Part shown: positions 11,842 through 50,100 of the stretch, one piece after another | How positions within the stretch are numbered: the stretch's first letter is position 1 | How the letters are laid out: each line of letters begins with the position of its first letter | NCBI RefSeq assembly: GCF_902167145.1 | Contig: NC_050100.1 | Span: 213,770,081-213,834,080, forward strand | Direction: 5' to 3' | Length of the DNA: 64,000 nt | DNA from: Zea mays | Taxonomy: Eukaryota > Streptophyta > Magnoliopsida > Poales > Poaceae | Made by a program: the position numbers and the translations under genes | Notes under the pieces: generated by a model | Told to the model about the DNA's origin: nothing | Database searches by the model: none | Seen by the model: only the letters and a program-made list of their open reading frames with translations

Positions 11842-12501
11842 ATCATGTCGAGGTCGAGCACAAGCAGTGAAAAGTGACCGCATGAATTTTCCGATAATCG
11901 CTCACCGGCACCGCGTAAACGTAAGCCTGGAGGTGGAGGAGAGGAGCACGTGAAGCTGCCGAATGCCGATGACTGGGCTTCGATTTGTCGCGTGCCTGAC
12001 GTTGCGTCCGAGCAGGAGCAGTATACGTGTCAGGCTCCGTCCCCAACCGCCTGCGCGCGGGCAGACAAAGGCCAAGGGAGGCCAAATTGCCCGAACGAGT
12101 CCACCCCCCTCCAAACACACCTCACCTCGCCCGGCCCCCAACCCCTCCGTTGCCGAGTCCCGAGTAGTATTCTATTGCATCCCCTCCGGGGAGGGCTGAA
12201 CCAATTCAACACGCTGTGCCTGTGCGTGCGCTTGTGTCGGGGCGGGGTCGCAGCAGCCAGCCAGGATATAATCCCCGCGCGCGCCGCTCGTAAACAGAGG
12301 AGGGCGAGAGGGAGGCCGGCGAGGTGAGCCAGTCCTCCGATCACGCGCCCGCACACACGCACGGAGCGCGGCAGCCGGCAGGGAGGAAGAGCTTACAGGG
12401 CCACAGCAGGCAGGCAGGCAGGCAGGGCACGGAGAGGCTATCCACCACCGCTGCCGCACATGCGAGCGGGCGCAGCAGCGCGCGGGGACTCTCCTCGTGC
12501 A
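11842..12501 (+). other. 5' flank and probable 5' leader of the GH9 gene
   Basis: This GC-rich region precedes the endoglucanase start codon. It includes a CAGG-type run near 12405-12427. No separate gene is supported; the overlapping open frames on both strands reflect GC richness. Confidence 0.5.
12266..12271 (+). promoter_or_regulatory. Possible TATA box of the GH9 gene
   Basis: TATAAT within GGATATAATCC lies about 236 bp before the ATG in an otherwise GC-rich flank. This is the only TATA-like motif I noted near the start. The transcription start cannot be placed from sequence alone. Confidence 0.25.
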
Positions 12502-15491
12502 ATGAGCGCCGCCGCGACGCCGCGCCACCGGCTCGGGGTCGCGCTTCTTCTCCTGCTGGTCCTCGGTGGCGCCGACGCGAAGGCGCACAGCTACGAGGAC
12601 GCGCTGCGGAAGAGCCTGCTCTACTTCGAGGCGCAGCGCTCGGGCCGGCTCCCGCACAGCCAGCGCGTCACCTGGCGCCACCACTCCGGCCTCACCGACG
12701 GCCTCGAGCAAGGGGTACGTCGGTGGCTCCATTCCATCGCTTTCCCACGATCGCCGCGCGCCGGTGCACGGAATCGATCGAGATGGCTGTCGTTTTTTTT
12801 CTTTCCTTCTCCGTGATGATGATGGTGATGATGGTGATGATCGATCGCGCGCGCCAACAGGTGGACTTGGTCGGCGGATACTACGACGCCGGGGATCACG
12901 TCAAGTTCGGGCTCCCCATGGCGTTCACCGTCACCATGCTGTCGTGGAGCCTGATCGAGTACGGCGCCGACGTCGCGGCGGCCGGCGAGCTCGGCCACGC
13001 GCTCGAGGCCGTCAAGTGGGGCACCGACTACTTCGTCAAGGCGCACACCAGGCCCGATGAGCTGTGGGCTGAGGTAATCATCAACACTACAGTACTTGCA
13101 CCATGCATCCACACACCGCGTGAAATCTCACCTGGTCATGCTGCCCATGCCCATGCCGAGAGAGAAAGAGAGACCAGTTCGCTGTGACTTGGCCTCGTGC
13201 GAAAGCTAGCTGTTACACAACATGATGAAGCTAGCTACAAACCAATTCAACTATCGCTTGTATACGAGTACTACTAGTTTATTAGTCACCGGTTTCTTCA
13301 TTCGTTTCCCCCAAACATTCCAACCCGCCGCAACTATAGTATATATATTTCTCTCTGGCGAATAACAACAACCAGGTTAGGTGGCCCACCCATCGAACGT
13401 ACGAAAAAAAAGTTGTGCGGTTCCATCCACATGGCATGCGCATCGGTCGACCCCCATTCATTTGCAAAGTGCTGACGTACGATTTCGTGCAGGTGGGCGA
13501 CGGCGACACGGACCACTACTGCTGGCAGCGGCCGGAGGACATGACGACGTCGCGGCAGGCGTACAAGGTCGACCGGGACCACCCGGGCTCCGACGTCGCC
13601 GGCGAGACCGCGGCGGCCATGGCGGCCGCGTCCATCGTCTTCCGCGACTCCAACCCGCACTACGCGCACCTGCTCCTGCACCACGCCCAGCAGGTACGTA
13701 GTACTAGATACAGCAGTCATGGTACGGTGTTTGTTGCTATATGGTTCGTGCAAGTTTATTACTCGGGGAAAAAAAACATGGGCTGGAAATGTGCTGGACT
13801 AGTAGTAGCGGCAGTACGCGTCCGGTACGGCGTACCCAACTTTGGACTGTTGCGATCGAGCACCTGTCTATCTGCAGGCTGCTGCGTGTGCTGCTGTAGT
13901 CAAGCTAGACGTGCCTGCAGGCGTGTTCTTCCTTTCACTTGCGTTGTGTCAGGCAGGCCTCTCTCCTTCCTCCGCGGCACATGCCAAGTTGTGAGCACGA
14001 CGTTTTTCAGATGAGGGGTTTCTGTCGGTTCGCCGGGGATGCCATGTGGGGCCGCCGGGGAGCCGGCGCGCGCGCAACCTAACGCGAAAAAAAGGAACGG
14101 AGAAAAAAAAAACACAAAGGGAGCTACCGTCTGGTGGTGGACGTGGAAAGCCTCGCGGTTTCCATGATTAGGTCGCCAGTTCCATCGCATAAACTGCTTC
14201 GAAACTAAGAAATGTAAACGTCAGCCAGCATGTGCTTGCTAATTCAACCACTCCTTGTTGTTTTTTTTTCTTTTCGTCTAGTTTAGGGTTTTAAGTAGGA
14301 ACCGTCTTTTTTTCCTTCTCTTCTGTCTTTTTCCCATGCCAATTATGAGAGAGACCAGCTTTCGTTGAATAATTAGCCTGCACGTTACCTGAATGAACCA
14401 TCTCTCTTTTGGTGTCCCTGCAGCTGTTCGAGTTCGCCGACAAGTACAGGGGCAAATACGACAGCAGCATCGCTGAGGTGAAGAGCTACTACGCGTCCGT
14501 GAGCGGGTACAAGGACGAGCTCCTGTGGGCCGCCCTGTGGCTCCACCGCGCCACCGGCAGGGCTGACTACCTCGACTACGTCGTCGACAATGCCGACAGC
14601 TTCGGCGGCACCGGCTGGGCCATCAACGAGTTCAGCTGGGACGTCAAGTACGCCGGCGTCCAGATCCTAGCAGCAAGGGTAAGGCATAAGTGACAATAAT
14701 GCCAGCAACCCAGCACACACAAATTATTAAAAGAGTCGATCGCGGGACTGACTCACTGACACGTGCGTCCGTACTTGTTTCAGTTGCTGCTGAGAGGGGA
14801 GCACGCGACGCGCCACCGGAGCACGCTGGAGCGGTACAGGGCCAAGGCGGAGCGCTACGTGTGCGCGTGCCTGGGCCGGAACACGGAAGGCGGCGCGGAC
14901 GCCAACGTGGAGCGCAGCCCCGGCGGGATGCTCTACGTCCGGCAGTGGAACAACATGCAGTACGTGACCAGCGCCGCGTTCCTGCTCTCCGCCTACTCCG
15001 ACTACCTGGCCGAGGCCGGCGTCCGGACCGTGTCGTGCGCGGGCGGCGAGACCGTGGCGGCCCGGGAGGTGGCCGCGCTCGCCAGGGCGCAGGTGGACTA
15101 CGTGCTCGGCACCAACCCCAGGGGCGTCAGCTACCTCGTCGGCTACGGCCCCAAGTACCCCAGCCGGGTGCACCACCGCGCCGCGTCCATCGTGCCGTAC
15201 AAGCACAGCAAGGAGTTCATCGGCTGCACGCAGGGCTTCGACCACTGGTTCGGCCGCCGGAGCTCCAACCCCAACGTGCTCGTCGGCGCCATCGTCGGCG
15301 GGCCGGACCGGCGGGACAGGTTCAGGGACAACCGGGAGAACTACATGCAGACGGAGGCCTGCACGTACAACACGGCCCCGATGGTCGGCATGTTCGCCAA
15401 GCTGCACCGGTTGGCGCGGCAGGAGCGGGAACAGGGGCCGACGCCGGCGCCGGCGCCGGCGCCCGTCACGTCTGCAGCGGCCGATGTGTAA
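12502..15491 (+). CDS. Secreted GH9 endo-1,4-beta-glucanase (endoglucanase), complete
   Basis: The product is a 529-aa family 9 glycosidase that should cleave internal beta-1,4-glucosidic bonds of cellulose-type glucans in the apoplast. Exons are 12502-12714, 12861-13073, 13493-13693, 14424-14678 and 14784-15491. All introns are GT-AG and in phase 0. The N-terminus is a signal peptide ([19 protein letters not shown], likely cut before KAHSY). [15 protein letters not shown] (about residues 77-91) carries the catalytic Asp motif, followed by YCWQRPEDM, the RVHHRAAS signature and [17 protein letters not shown] with the acid Glu. There is no transmembrane anchor (unlike KORRIGAN types) and no C-terminal carbohydrate-binding module; the tail is a short Pro-Ala run. 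This fits plant class B. The start is the first ATG followed directly by the signal peptide. EACTY replaces the commoner EPxTY; the gene otherwise looks intact. Confidence 0.95.
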
Positions 15492-16590
15492 ATAGATAGG
15501 AATGTAGAGGGGGGGCTGTACAATTTTCCCCATTCTTTGGTTCATTTTTTGTTGGGCTCTGAATTTCATTTTACACAGATCCAGGTTATTGTATACAAAA
15601 GAAAAGGTAGAGGCATCGACATGTGCAAATGTAAATCCACTACCAGTACATACGAGGGAAAGAAATGGCATTCTTAACTTATTGGTCGTTCTTGTCTGTA
15701 CCTTTCCGTCGGAGATTCTTCATTCGTGCAGTCCAGCTTGACAAAGAGCACGTTATCTTCGGCTAACCGGGCGCTGCCGAGTTTTCAATGCCAATCTGGC
15801 ACCATAAGGTCACTAGACCAGCTGCATAACACGAAGCACAGGCATAAAACACATGGTTAGACCTCAAAAGAATGGAAATAATGATGCTTTCACATGATTG
15901 CTGTCCTTTCTCTAAGAGCAGCAACATAAAACAACAAATCTTGGTCCGCCTTTGATACAGCTTTCTTAATCATATATATAGTAAACTAGGAAACAGTGAA
16001 GCGAGATCACCTGCTCTTGCGTCCGAAGAATCGCAATCGAAGCTACACAAAATATTATGCCACAGTTCAGATGCCCCATTACCCACATAGAGCCCAATAT
16101 GAACATGTGGGCCGTATCAACAAGCATGTGTGTACTCCAGCCCAATAATGAATTGTACAATATAATCATACAGCAGTATGGCACAACCACTGAACATGTG
16201 GTTCAGTCTAAAAGAATGGGAAGAACAACGATACATGACTGTGTGTAAAGAATACATTTGCCAGTTTGATGGGGAGACTTACAGAAGAAGCGTACAAAAC
16301 CAAAATTAACTGATCCGTGGCAACAAAATCCCACTGGCAATGAGGATCCAAAAGATCAAATACACCAAAACGATCGGGAAATGACAATCATCAATGACCT
16401 ATATGATTCTAATTTTCTATAAACAACTTTGGTTCTCTTGATACACACCGTCCATCCAAATCTTCCAGTAAGCTTTCCGTTCTCCGGTCCCATATGTTTT
16501 CTTCCACCAATAACCAGTATCAGTAGAGGATGAGAACCTGGCAAGAGCATATGATGATGATTGGTCACAGGTAATGATCAATCAACATAC
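15492..16590. other. Convergent intergenic region (3' UTRs of GH9 and DRP2)
   Basis: The GH9 gene ends at 15491 reading right, and DRP2 ends at 16591 reading left, so both 3' UTRs fall here. I see no further gene. The short open frames at 15966-16248 lie on both strands, have no recognisable motifs and are probably UTR sequence. Confidence 0.6.
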
Positions 16591-43116
<26,526 letters not shown>

Positions 43117-43783
43117 GGCCGCAGGGATCTCGAGGCCGGTCGGGGGAGATCTCGGGGTGGTGAGCTGGGGGGTTGGGGAGGTACGGGTGCGGAACTGCGG
43201 ACTGCGGAGAAATTGGAGGCGCACTGGCGTGGCGGACTCGTGGATTCCGCGAGGCGAGCCGGGGTTTGTTTTGAGAGCCGAGACGGGCAGTCGGGCACAA
43301 GGGTAGTCGTTTCCTGACTGCTTTTCAAGTGGTGGAACCAGTACCAGCGACTCACCGGTGCGGTGGGGTGCCGGTGTGGCCGTGTGGGGCGGTTCGTTTG
43401 TTCGGGCACGTCGGCCGGCCTCGGGTGCTGGCTGCCGCAGCTTTTTTTTTATCCTCATGCAGTCATGCTCATAAGCTTAGGATCTGAATCACACGCTACG
43501 CACATCAAACGCCACACTACCACACTCTCACACTACCACACTCTGTAAGCTAGATCTATAACATATATCTAGAGATACACACGTGCAGCTGGAGAATACC
43601 AAAGGCGGCATTTGGTGAAGACGGGCATGTTCCTCTAACCATTGTGATATACCAAAGGCGTTTTTAGACAACATCACTGATTTACAACACTGTTCTCAGG
43701 TGGGAAGAGTAGAGCAGCGCTAGAACCCGGGCTGGCCACATGCACACCGACAGCACTAGCCATATGGGTTAGTGCCCCGTTGA
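43117..43783 (-). other. 5' flank of DRP2 (promoter and leader)
   Basis: The sequence upstream of the DRP2 start is GC-rich for about 300 bp (43117-43440), as expected for a leader, then AT-richer. Repeats of ACTACCACACTCT occur near 43510-43545. No TATA box could be assigned with confidence. The distal end abuts a MITE. Confidence 0.5.
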
Positions 43784-43920
43784 GGGCTTGTTCGGTTATT
43801 TTCAATCCATATGGATTGAAGGGGATTGATACGGATTGAGGGGGATTTTGACTTACTAGGGATTGAAACCCCCTCAATCCTCCTCAATCCATATGGATTG
43901 GGGTATAACCGAACAAGCCC
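43784..43920. mobile_element. MITE with TGA target duplication
   Basis: This 137-bp element has ends GGGCTTGTTCGGTTAT and, from the right, GGGCTTGTTCGGTTATAC. The interior also folds on CAATCCATATGGATTG, present near each end. TGA flanks both sides (43781-43783, 43921-43923). It resembles PIF/Harbinger MITEs but with TGA rather than TTA/TAA. It lies about 0.67 kb upstream of the DRP2 start. Confidence 0.85.
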
Positions 43921-44654
43921 TGAGGTGGATATCGAGCCAGCTCGGCTCGTTATGGCTTAGCTCGTTAGGAAGCTTGAGCCAGCTCGTTAGGCTCGCGAGC
44001 CACACAACTAAATACAAAAATCTATGCATATAAATATATATATAACCGAAAAAACATATTTTAAGTGTTTAACACTACAAATCCAAAACCTTTATAATAT
44101 TATTATCATATCATCGTCCTAGCGCTTCTAACTTTTAATATTAAATTAAATAACCAAATATATATTGACTTACAAATTTATAAACACTTATTATAATAAG
44201 ATAGCAACAAGCATCATTATAAAGCAATTCATCATCCATTCCACAAACATGTAACATTTCATTGCACAACACTAACATCATATGCTGCTAGAAGCAAAGT
44301 TTACAAAACCATAACCAATAATCAAATATTCAATGTAGATATGTAGCCATGCAATAATGCAAATATTTAAGCACATGGCACATTCATATATGTCCATATC
44401 ACAGATCATAACTACGAGAAAACAAGACTATGAGAGATGAGACGACACCAACGACTAGACAAACTTGTGTTGTGGCTTAGCTCGTTTGGCTCGCGAGCTA
44501 GCTCACGAGCTAACCCGAGCTGGCTCATTAGAGAACCGAGCTAGAATGCTAGCTTGGCTCGCTACAAAATTAAAACGAGCCGAGACAAGTCGAGTCGAGC
44601 TACTAACGAGACGAGTCGAGCGAGTTATCGAGCCACGAGTATTTCGTCCAGCCC
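43921..44654. mobile_element. Probable non-autonomous hAT-type element with GAGCTCG-rich ends
   Basis: Both ends (43925-44005 and 44465-44645) are packed with GAGCC, CTCGTTAGG and AGCTCGCGAGC motifs in both orientations, while the ~450-bp middle is AT-rich and non-coding. Read from the right, the element starts GGGCTGGACGAAATACTCG; the left end is GAGGTGGATATCGAGCC, only roughly matching. This looks like a non-autonomous DNA transposon. The superfamily, exact left end and target duplication are uncertain, partly because a MITE abuts the left end. Confidence 0.5.
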
Positions 44655-45924
44655 CGCCACAGCTTTTTCCTAACAATTCTTTCTCAAAATCTTGGGTAGG
44701 TCACTTGTTGAAGGGCCCAGAACTTATGGAGCCCTAGTCATTTCCCCTTCTTTGTTGATGATGAAATCCATACTCCCAAGACAGATGGGAGTTCCAGGGT
44801 CCAGACCACGTCGTTGTCTTTGCTTGCCATCCGGAGATTGGAGAACTTCATTGTGGAACGCCCAAGCCTCCTACCTGGCGCACCAACTGTCGATGTTTTG
44901 AACCTCGCTCCCACGAGTAAATTTATTGTGCATGTTCCGGCTCCGGATGGTGTACGCAGTGGGCATAAGATTTATATTGTTTCAAGCAGAACGTTCCTAC
45001 TTCCAGTTATCGGTGGCTTATGCTACCGGCACTATTGATGATCAAAGCTCAAAGTAGGGGTTACAAGAGAGCGAGAGAGGGGGAAGAGGCTCCCAAGTCT
45101 CTTATCGTGGTGGAGGTGGAGCTAAGGGTTACATTGTGGAGTCCTATCTAAGTCATGGCTTGGCAGTGGGGCTCCGGCCTCTGGATCCTCGTCGGTGCGT
45201 CCTCCTGGGCGTATTCTCGTCTAAGTCTGTCATTGTGCGTGTGTCCTCTGTCCGTTTTGGGAACCCATGGTCCGGGGGCCAACCTCTTCCTTTTATAGGC
45301 CGAGTAAGGGGTCGGTCAGTAGTGGCTTCCTTAGGAAGAAGTCACCAGGTGACAGTACCAAGCGTTCTACCATGGGATGAATCCACACGTGCTCGTGGGC
45401 CCCGGGGTCGCGTAGCTGTCTCGTATTCTTTATAGCGGACGGCGTGGGCATCGTGGGGCTTGAGCGCCATCATTTTGAGCTATGTTGACCCCTGTCCTTC
45501 GTAGCCTGGGGCTCGGTGTGGCTCATTGTGTTATGCCCTGCCAGCAGTCTGTGCACTCAGACCTAGTCCCGATATATCATGAGTGTGTCGTAGGGCGGGG
45601 GGTGCACGGGCCATAAATATGTCACACGAGGGGTTCATAGGTCATGGGTGTTCTATGGCCCGAGGGGTTCATAGGTCATGATTGGGAGGGGGACCCGTGC
45701 CTCTGTCACGGCTTGTCGTTAGGCACAGTTAATGTGACCGATCACTTATAACAGGTCAGTCTCGGGCCAGGCGTGGGATCAACTCGAGTGGTTTCCCTCT
45801 ACCACGCTCGTCCCCTGTTGGGTTCCGCCACACCCAACCCCGGGCCGGTGTCGTGGGGTTCGTCTGGGGTGGGTTCCACCGGGGTAGTCGTTATCTATCT
45901 ACTTCAACTAACCAGTGGGCCCCA
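44655..45924 (-). mobile_element. Gypsy-type LTR retrotransposon fragment (LTR, primer site and leader), minus strand
   Basis: Read on the minus strand this is an LTR ending ...AAAACATCGACA at 44888, then GTTGGTGCGCCAGGTAGG (44870-44887), a primer-site region of the TGGCGCGCCAGG type seen in large grass gypsy elements. About 210 bp of leader follows, down to 44655. TATAAAAGG (complement near 45289-45297) is the LTR TATA box. The LTR is cut at 45924 by insertion of Sirevirus A; the leader is cut at the other side. No coding domain remains. Assignment to the Tat group is inference. Confidence 0.65.
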
Positions 45925-47138
45925 TGAAAGGGAAATAGTCTCAATATTTTCTATAATCGATTTTGGTGTTTGACGACCATCACAAACCTTGTGGACTAAC
46001 CAGTTTGTCTAGTTGATCATCTCACAGGTGCATAAGTTCATCTACAACTATTCTAAATCGACTGTCCGGAGTATCGTAGATTATTCCGGACAGGATAAGT
46101 TATTTGGAAAAACAGACTAAGCGCGGACCGTCTGGGCCCTTGCAGCGGACCATCCGCGACACCAAAGTGACCCTCGGACAGGAACACTGCAAAAACACAA
46201 GTCTACACTACGGATCATCTGATGGAAAAGGAAGCACCGTCTGAGACCAAGCGCGGACCGTCTGGCCTCAGGCGCGGACCGTCCGGCCGGTGAAGAACCA
46301 AAAAACCCGAAGGTGACGGGTTCGGTAAAATGAATTATAGCATCCTCGTGGACCGTTCGGGGTGCACGACCGGACCGTCCGCGACTGCCTTTATCTGACA
46401 TCTGACGAAGCATTAAATGTTATATAGCCGTTGATATAGCCGTTACTGCTAACCGTTGCGATTTTAGTCGTTGATCTCCAGGGGCGGACCGTCCGCGGTC
46501 GGTAGAAAGGGAGCAACAGCTAGGAAGTGGTTGAGGGCTATAAATACAACCCCAACCACCTCCATTCACTTCACCCAAGCATTCCAATCCTCTACATTCA
46601 ATACAAGAGCTAGCAATCCATTCAAAGACACAATCAAAGCTTCCAATCTCTCCAAGTTCCACAATTAAGACAAGTGATCATTAGTGATTAGTGACTTGAG
46701 AGAGAGAGAGAGTGATCTGTGTGTTAGTTGTCGCTCTTGTCGCTTGGCTTTTGCAATCGTGCTTTCTTCTTCCCCATTCTTATTCTCAAGACACTTGTAA
46801 TCAAAGCAAGAGACACCAAGTTGTGGTGGTCCTTGTGAGGGGTCTAAGTGACCCGTTTGATTAAGGAGAAAGCTCACTCGGTCTAAGTGACCATTTGAGA
46901 GAGGGAAAGGGTTGAAAGAGACCTGGTCTTTGTGACCACCTCAACGGGGAGTAGGTTTGCAAGAACCGAACCTCGGTAAAACAAATCACCATGTCACTCG
47001 CTTTATTTCTTGGTTGATTTGTTTTCGCCCTCTCTTTCGGACTCAGTTTTATTTCTAACGCTAACCCCGACTTGTAGTTGTGCTTAAAGTTTGTAAATTT
47101 CAGTTTCCGCCTATCCACCCCCCTCTAGGCGACTTTCA
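45925..47138 (+). repeat. 5' LTR of Sirevirus A
   Basis: The LTR begins TGAAAGGG and ends GGCGACTTTCA. GGGCTATAAATAC near 46536 is the TATA box. A cluster of GCGGACCGTC and GGACCGTCCGC palindrome-like motifs lies upstream of it (about 46120-46500), a feature of Sirevirus LTRs. Confidence 0.88.
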
Positions 47139-47183
47139 ATTGGTATCAAAGCTTGCTACTTCATTAGAGTCTAACCACTCGAA

Positions 47184-50100
47184 ATGATGTCGAGAGGATC
47201 CGCCAAGAGGGAGATGGAAACAGACACAAGCCGCAGGAAAACTCCATCGAAGGAGTCCGGTGCCAAAGGAAGGGAGGAATCACCTCCCCTCGTCAAGTCG
47301 CATCGGAGTGGCGACAAGAAGAAGAATATGAAGAAAGTGGTCTACTACGAGACCGACTCTTCATCGCCATCCACCTCCGGCTCCGACGAGCCGTCCGTCA
47401 CTTCTAAGCGCCATGAGCGCAAGAAGTTTAGTAAGATCCCCTTACGCTACCCTCGCATTTCTAAACGTACTCCATTACTTTCTGTCCCATTAGGCAAACC
47501 ACCAGTTTTTGACGGTGAAGATTATTGTATGTGGAGTGATAAAATGAGGCATCACCTAACCTCACTCCACGCTAGTTTTTGGGACATCATTGAGTTTGGA
47601 GCACAGGTACCATCCGTGGGGGACGAAGCATATGATTCAGACGAGGTCGCCCAAATCCGACACTTTGACTCCCAAGCCACCACTATACTCCTCGCCTCTT
47701 TATGTCGAGAGGAGTATAACAAGGTGCAAGGGTTAAAAAGTGCCAATGATATTTGGGACGTGCTCAAGACCGCGCACGAGGAGGATGAGGTGACCAAGAT
47801 CACCAAGCGGGAGACGATCGAGGGGAGCTCGGTCGATTCATCCTCAACCAAGGAGAGGAGCCACAAGCCATGTACAACCGGCTCATGACCTTGGTGAATC
47901 AAGTGCGCAACCTCGGGAGCACAAAATGGGATGACCATGAAATGGTCAAGGTTATTCTAAGATCACTCATTTTTCGTAATCCTACGCAAGTTCAATTAAT
48001 TCGTGGTGATCCTAGATATAAGCTAATGTCTTCCGAGGAAGTGATAGGAAAGTTTGTGAGCTTTGAATTGATGATCAAAGGCTCCAAACAAATCGTCGAG
48101 CAAGGCGGCACCTCCACACCCGAGGTGCAACCCGCCGCATTCAAAGCGACGGAGGAGAAGAAAGAAGAGTCTACATTAAGTAGGCTCTCCATCGACGCCT
48201 CCAAGCTCGACAACGAGGAGATGGCGCTCATCATCAAGAGCTTTCGCCAAATCCTCGAGCAAAGGAAGGGGAGAGACTACAAACCCCGTTCCAAGAAGGT
48301 TTGCTAGAAGTGTGGTAAGCTCGGTCACTTTATAGCAAAATGTCCTATTTCTAGTGACAGGAACAACGACAAGAAGGGAAAGAGGAATGAAAAGAAGAGA
48401 TATTACAAGAAGGGCGGCGATGCCCACGTGTGTCGGGAATGGGATTCCAACGAGAGCACCACCGACTCCTCCTCCGACGAGGATGCCGCCAACATCGTCG
48501 TCACCAAAGGCCTCCTCTTCCCCAATGTCGGCCACAAGTGCCTCATGGCAAAGGACGGCAAAAAGAAGAAGGTAAAATCTAGAGCCTCCACTAAATATGC
48601 AACATCTAGTGATGAGGATACCTCTAGTGATGATGAAGATAATTTGCTTGCTCTTTTTGCCAACCTAAACATGCAACAAAAAGAAAAATTAAATGAATTT
48701 ATAGGAGCTATTCATGAGAAGGATGAACTCTTAGATAGCCAAGATGAATTCCTTATTAAAGAAAACAAAAAGCATGTTAAAGTAAAAAATGTCTATGCTC
48801 AGGAAGTAGAGAAATGTGAAAAATTAACTAGTGAGCTTAGCATTTGTCATGACACCATCTCTAACCTTAGAATTGAAAATGCCAAATTAATTGCTAAGGT
48901 TGAGAAATTAAGTGTTTGTGATGATTCTCTTGTCAACCTTAAAAATGATAATGCTAGTATGATTGCTAAGATTGACAAGTTGAATGAATCACTCTCTTGC
49001 CTTAAGATTGAGAATGATAAATTAATTTCTAAGGCTAAAGATTTAAATGTTTGCAATGTTTCCATTTCCAATCTTAGAAATGAAAATACAATGTTACATG
49101 CTAAGATTGATGAATTAAATACTTGCAAACCCTCTACATCTAGTGTTGATCATGTTACTATTTGTACTAGATTTAGATACATTAATGTTGATGCTATCCA
49201 TGATCACATTGCTATGATTAAACAACAAAATGATCATATAGCTAAACTAGATGCTAAAATTACCGAGCATGAACTAGAAAATGAAAATTTTAAATTTGCT
49301 CGTAGCATGCTTTACAATGGGAGACGTCCTGGCATTAAGGATGGTATTGGCTTTCAACAAGGAGACAATATCAAGCTTAATGCCCCCAAGAGATTGTCTA
49401 ACTTTGTAAAGAGCAAGGCTCCCATGGCTCGGGATAACGAGGGTTATATTTTATATCCTACTAGTTATCCTGAGCATAAGATTAGGAGAATTCATGCTAG
49501 GAAACCTCATAATGTTTCACATCATGCTTTTATGTATAGAAATGAGGCTTCTAGCTCTAGGCATTCTACCCATGTTAAAATGCCTAAAGAGAAATCTCCT
49601 GTTGCATCAAATGATCATAACATTTCATTTAAGACTTTTGATGCATCTTATGTGCTTACTAACAAATCAGGCAAAGTAGTTGCCAAATATGTTGGGGGCA
49701 AACACAAGGGCTCCAAGACTTGTGTTTGGGTACCCAAGGTGCTTGTTTCTAATGTGAAAGGACCCAAGACCGTTTGGGTACCTAAGAACAAGGCCTAAAC
49801 TTGTTTTGTAGGTTTATGCATCCGGGAGCTCAAGTTGGATCATTGATAGTGGATGCACAAACCACATGACAGGGGAGAAAAGGATGTTCTCCTCCTACGA
49901 GAAAAACGGTGATCCCCAAAGAGCTATCACATTCGGGGATGGAAATCAAGGTTTGGTCAAAGGACTTGGTAAAATTGCTATATCTCCTGACCATTCTATT
50001 TCCAATGTTTTCTTGTAGATTCTTTAGATTACAGCTTTCTGTTTCTCAATTATGCAAAATGGGTTACAACTGTCTTTTTACGGATATAGGTGTTACTGTC

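Noticed and set aside
12324..13187. 287-codon plus-strand frame spanning GH9 exon 2
   Set aside because: Part of it ([16 protein letters not shown]...) is real GH9 exon 2, but it reads through leader and introns. The spliced model explains the conserved parts.
14727..15671. 314-codon minus-strand frame opposite GH9 exon 5
   Set aside because: It has Arg/Gly/Val-rich composition without motifs and lies directly opposite a clear conserved exon.
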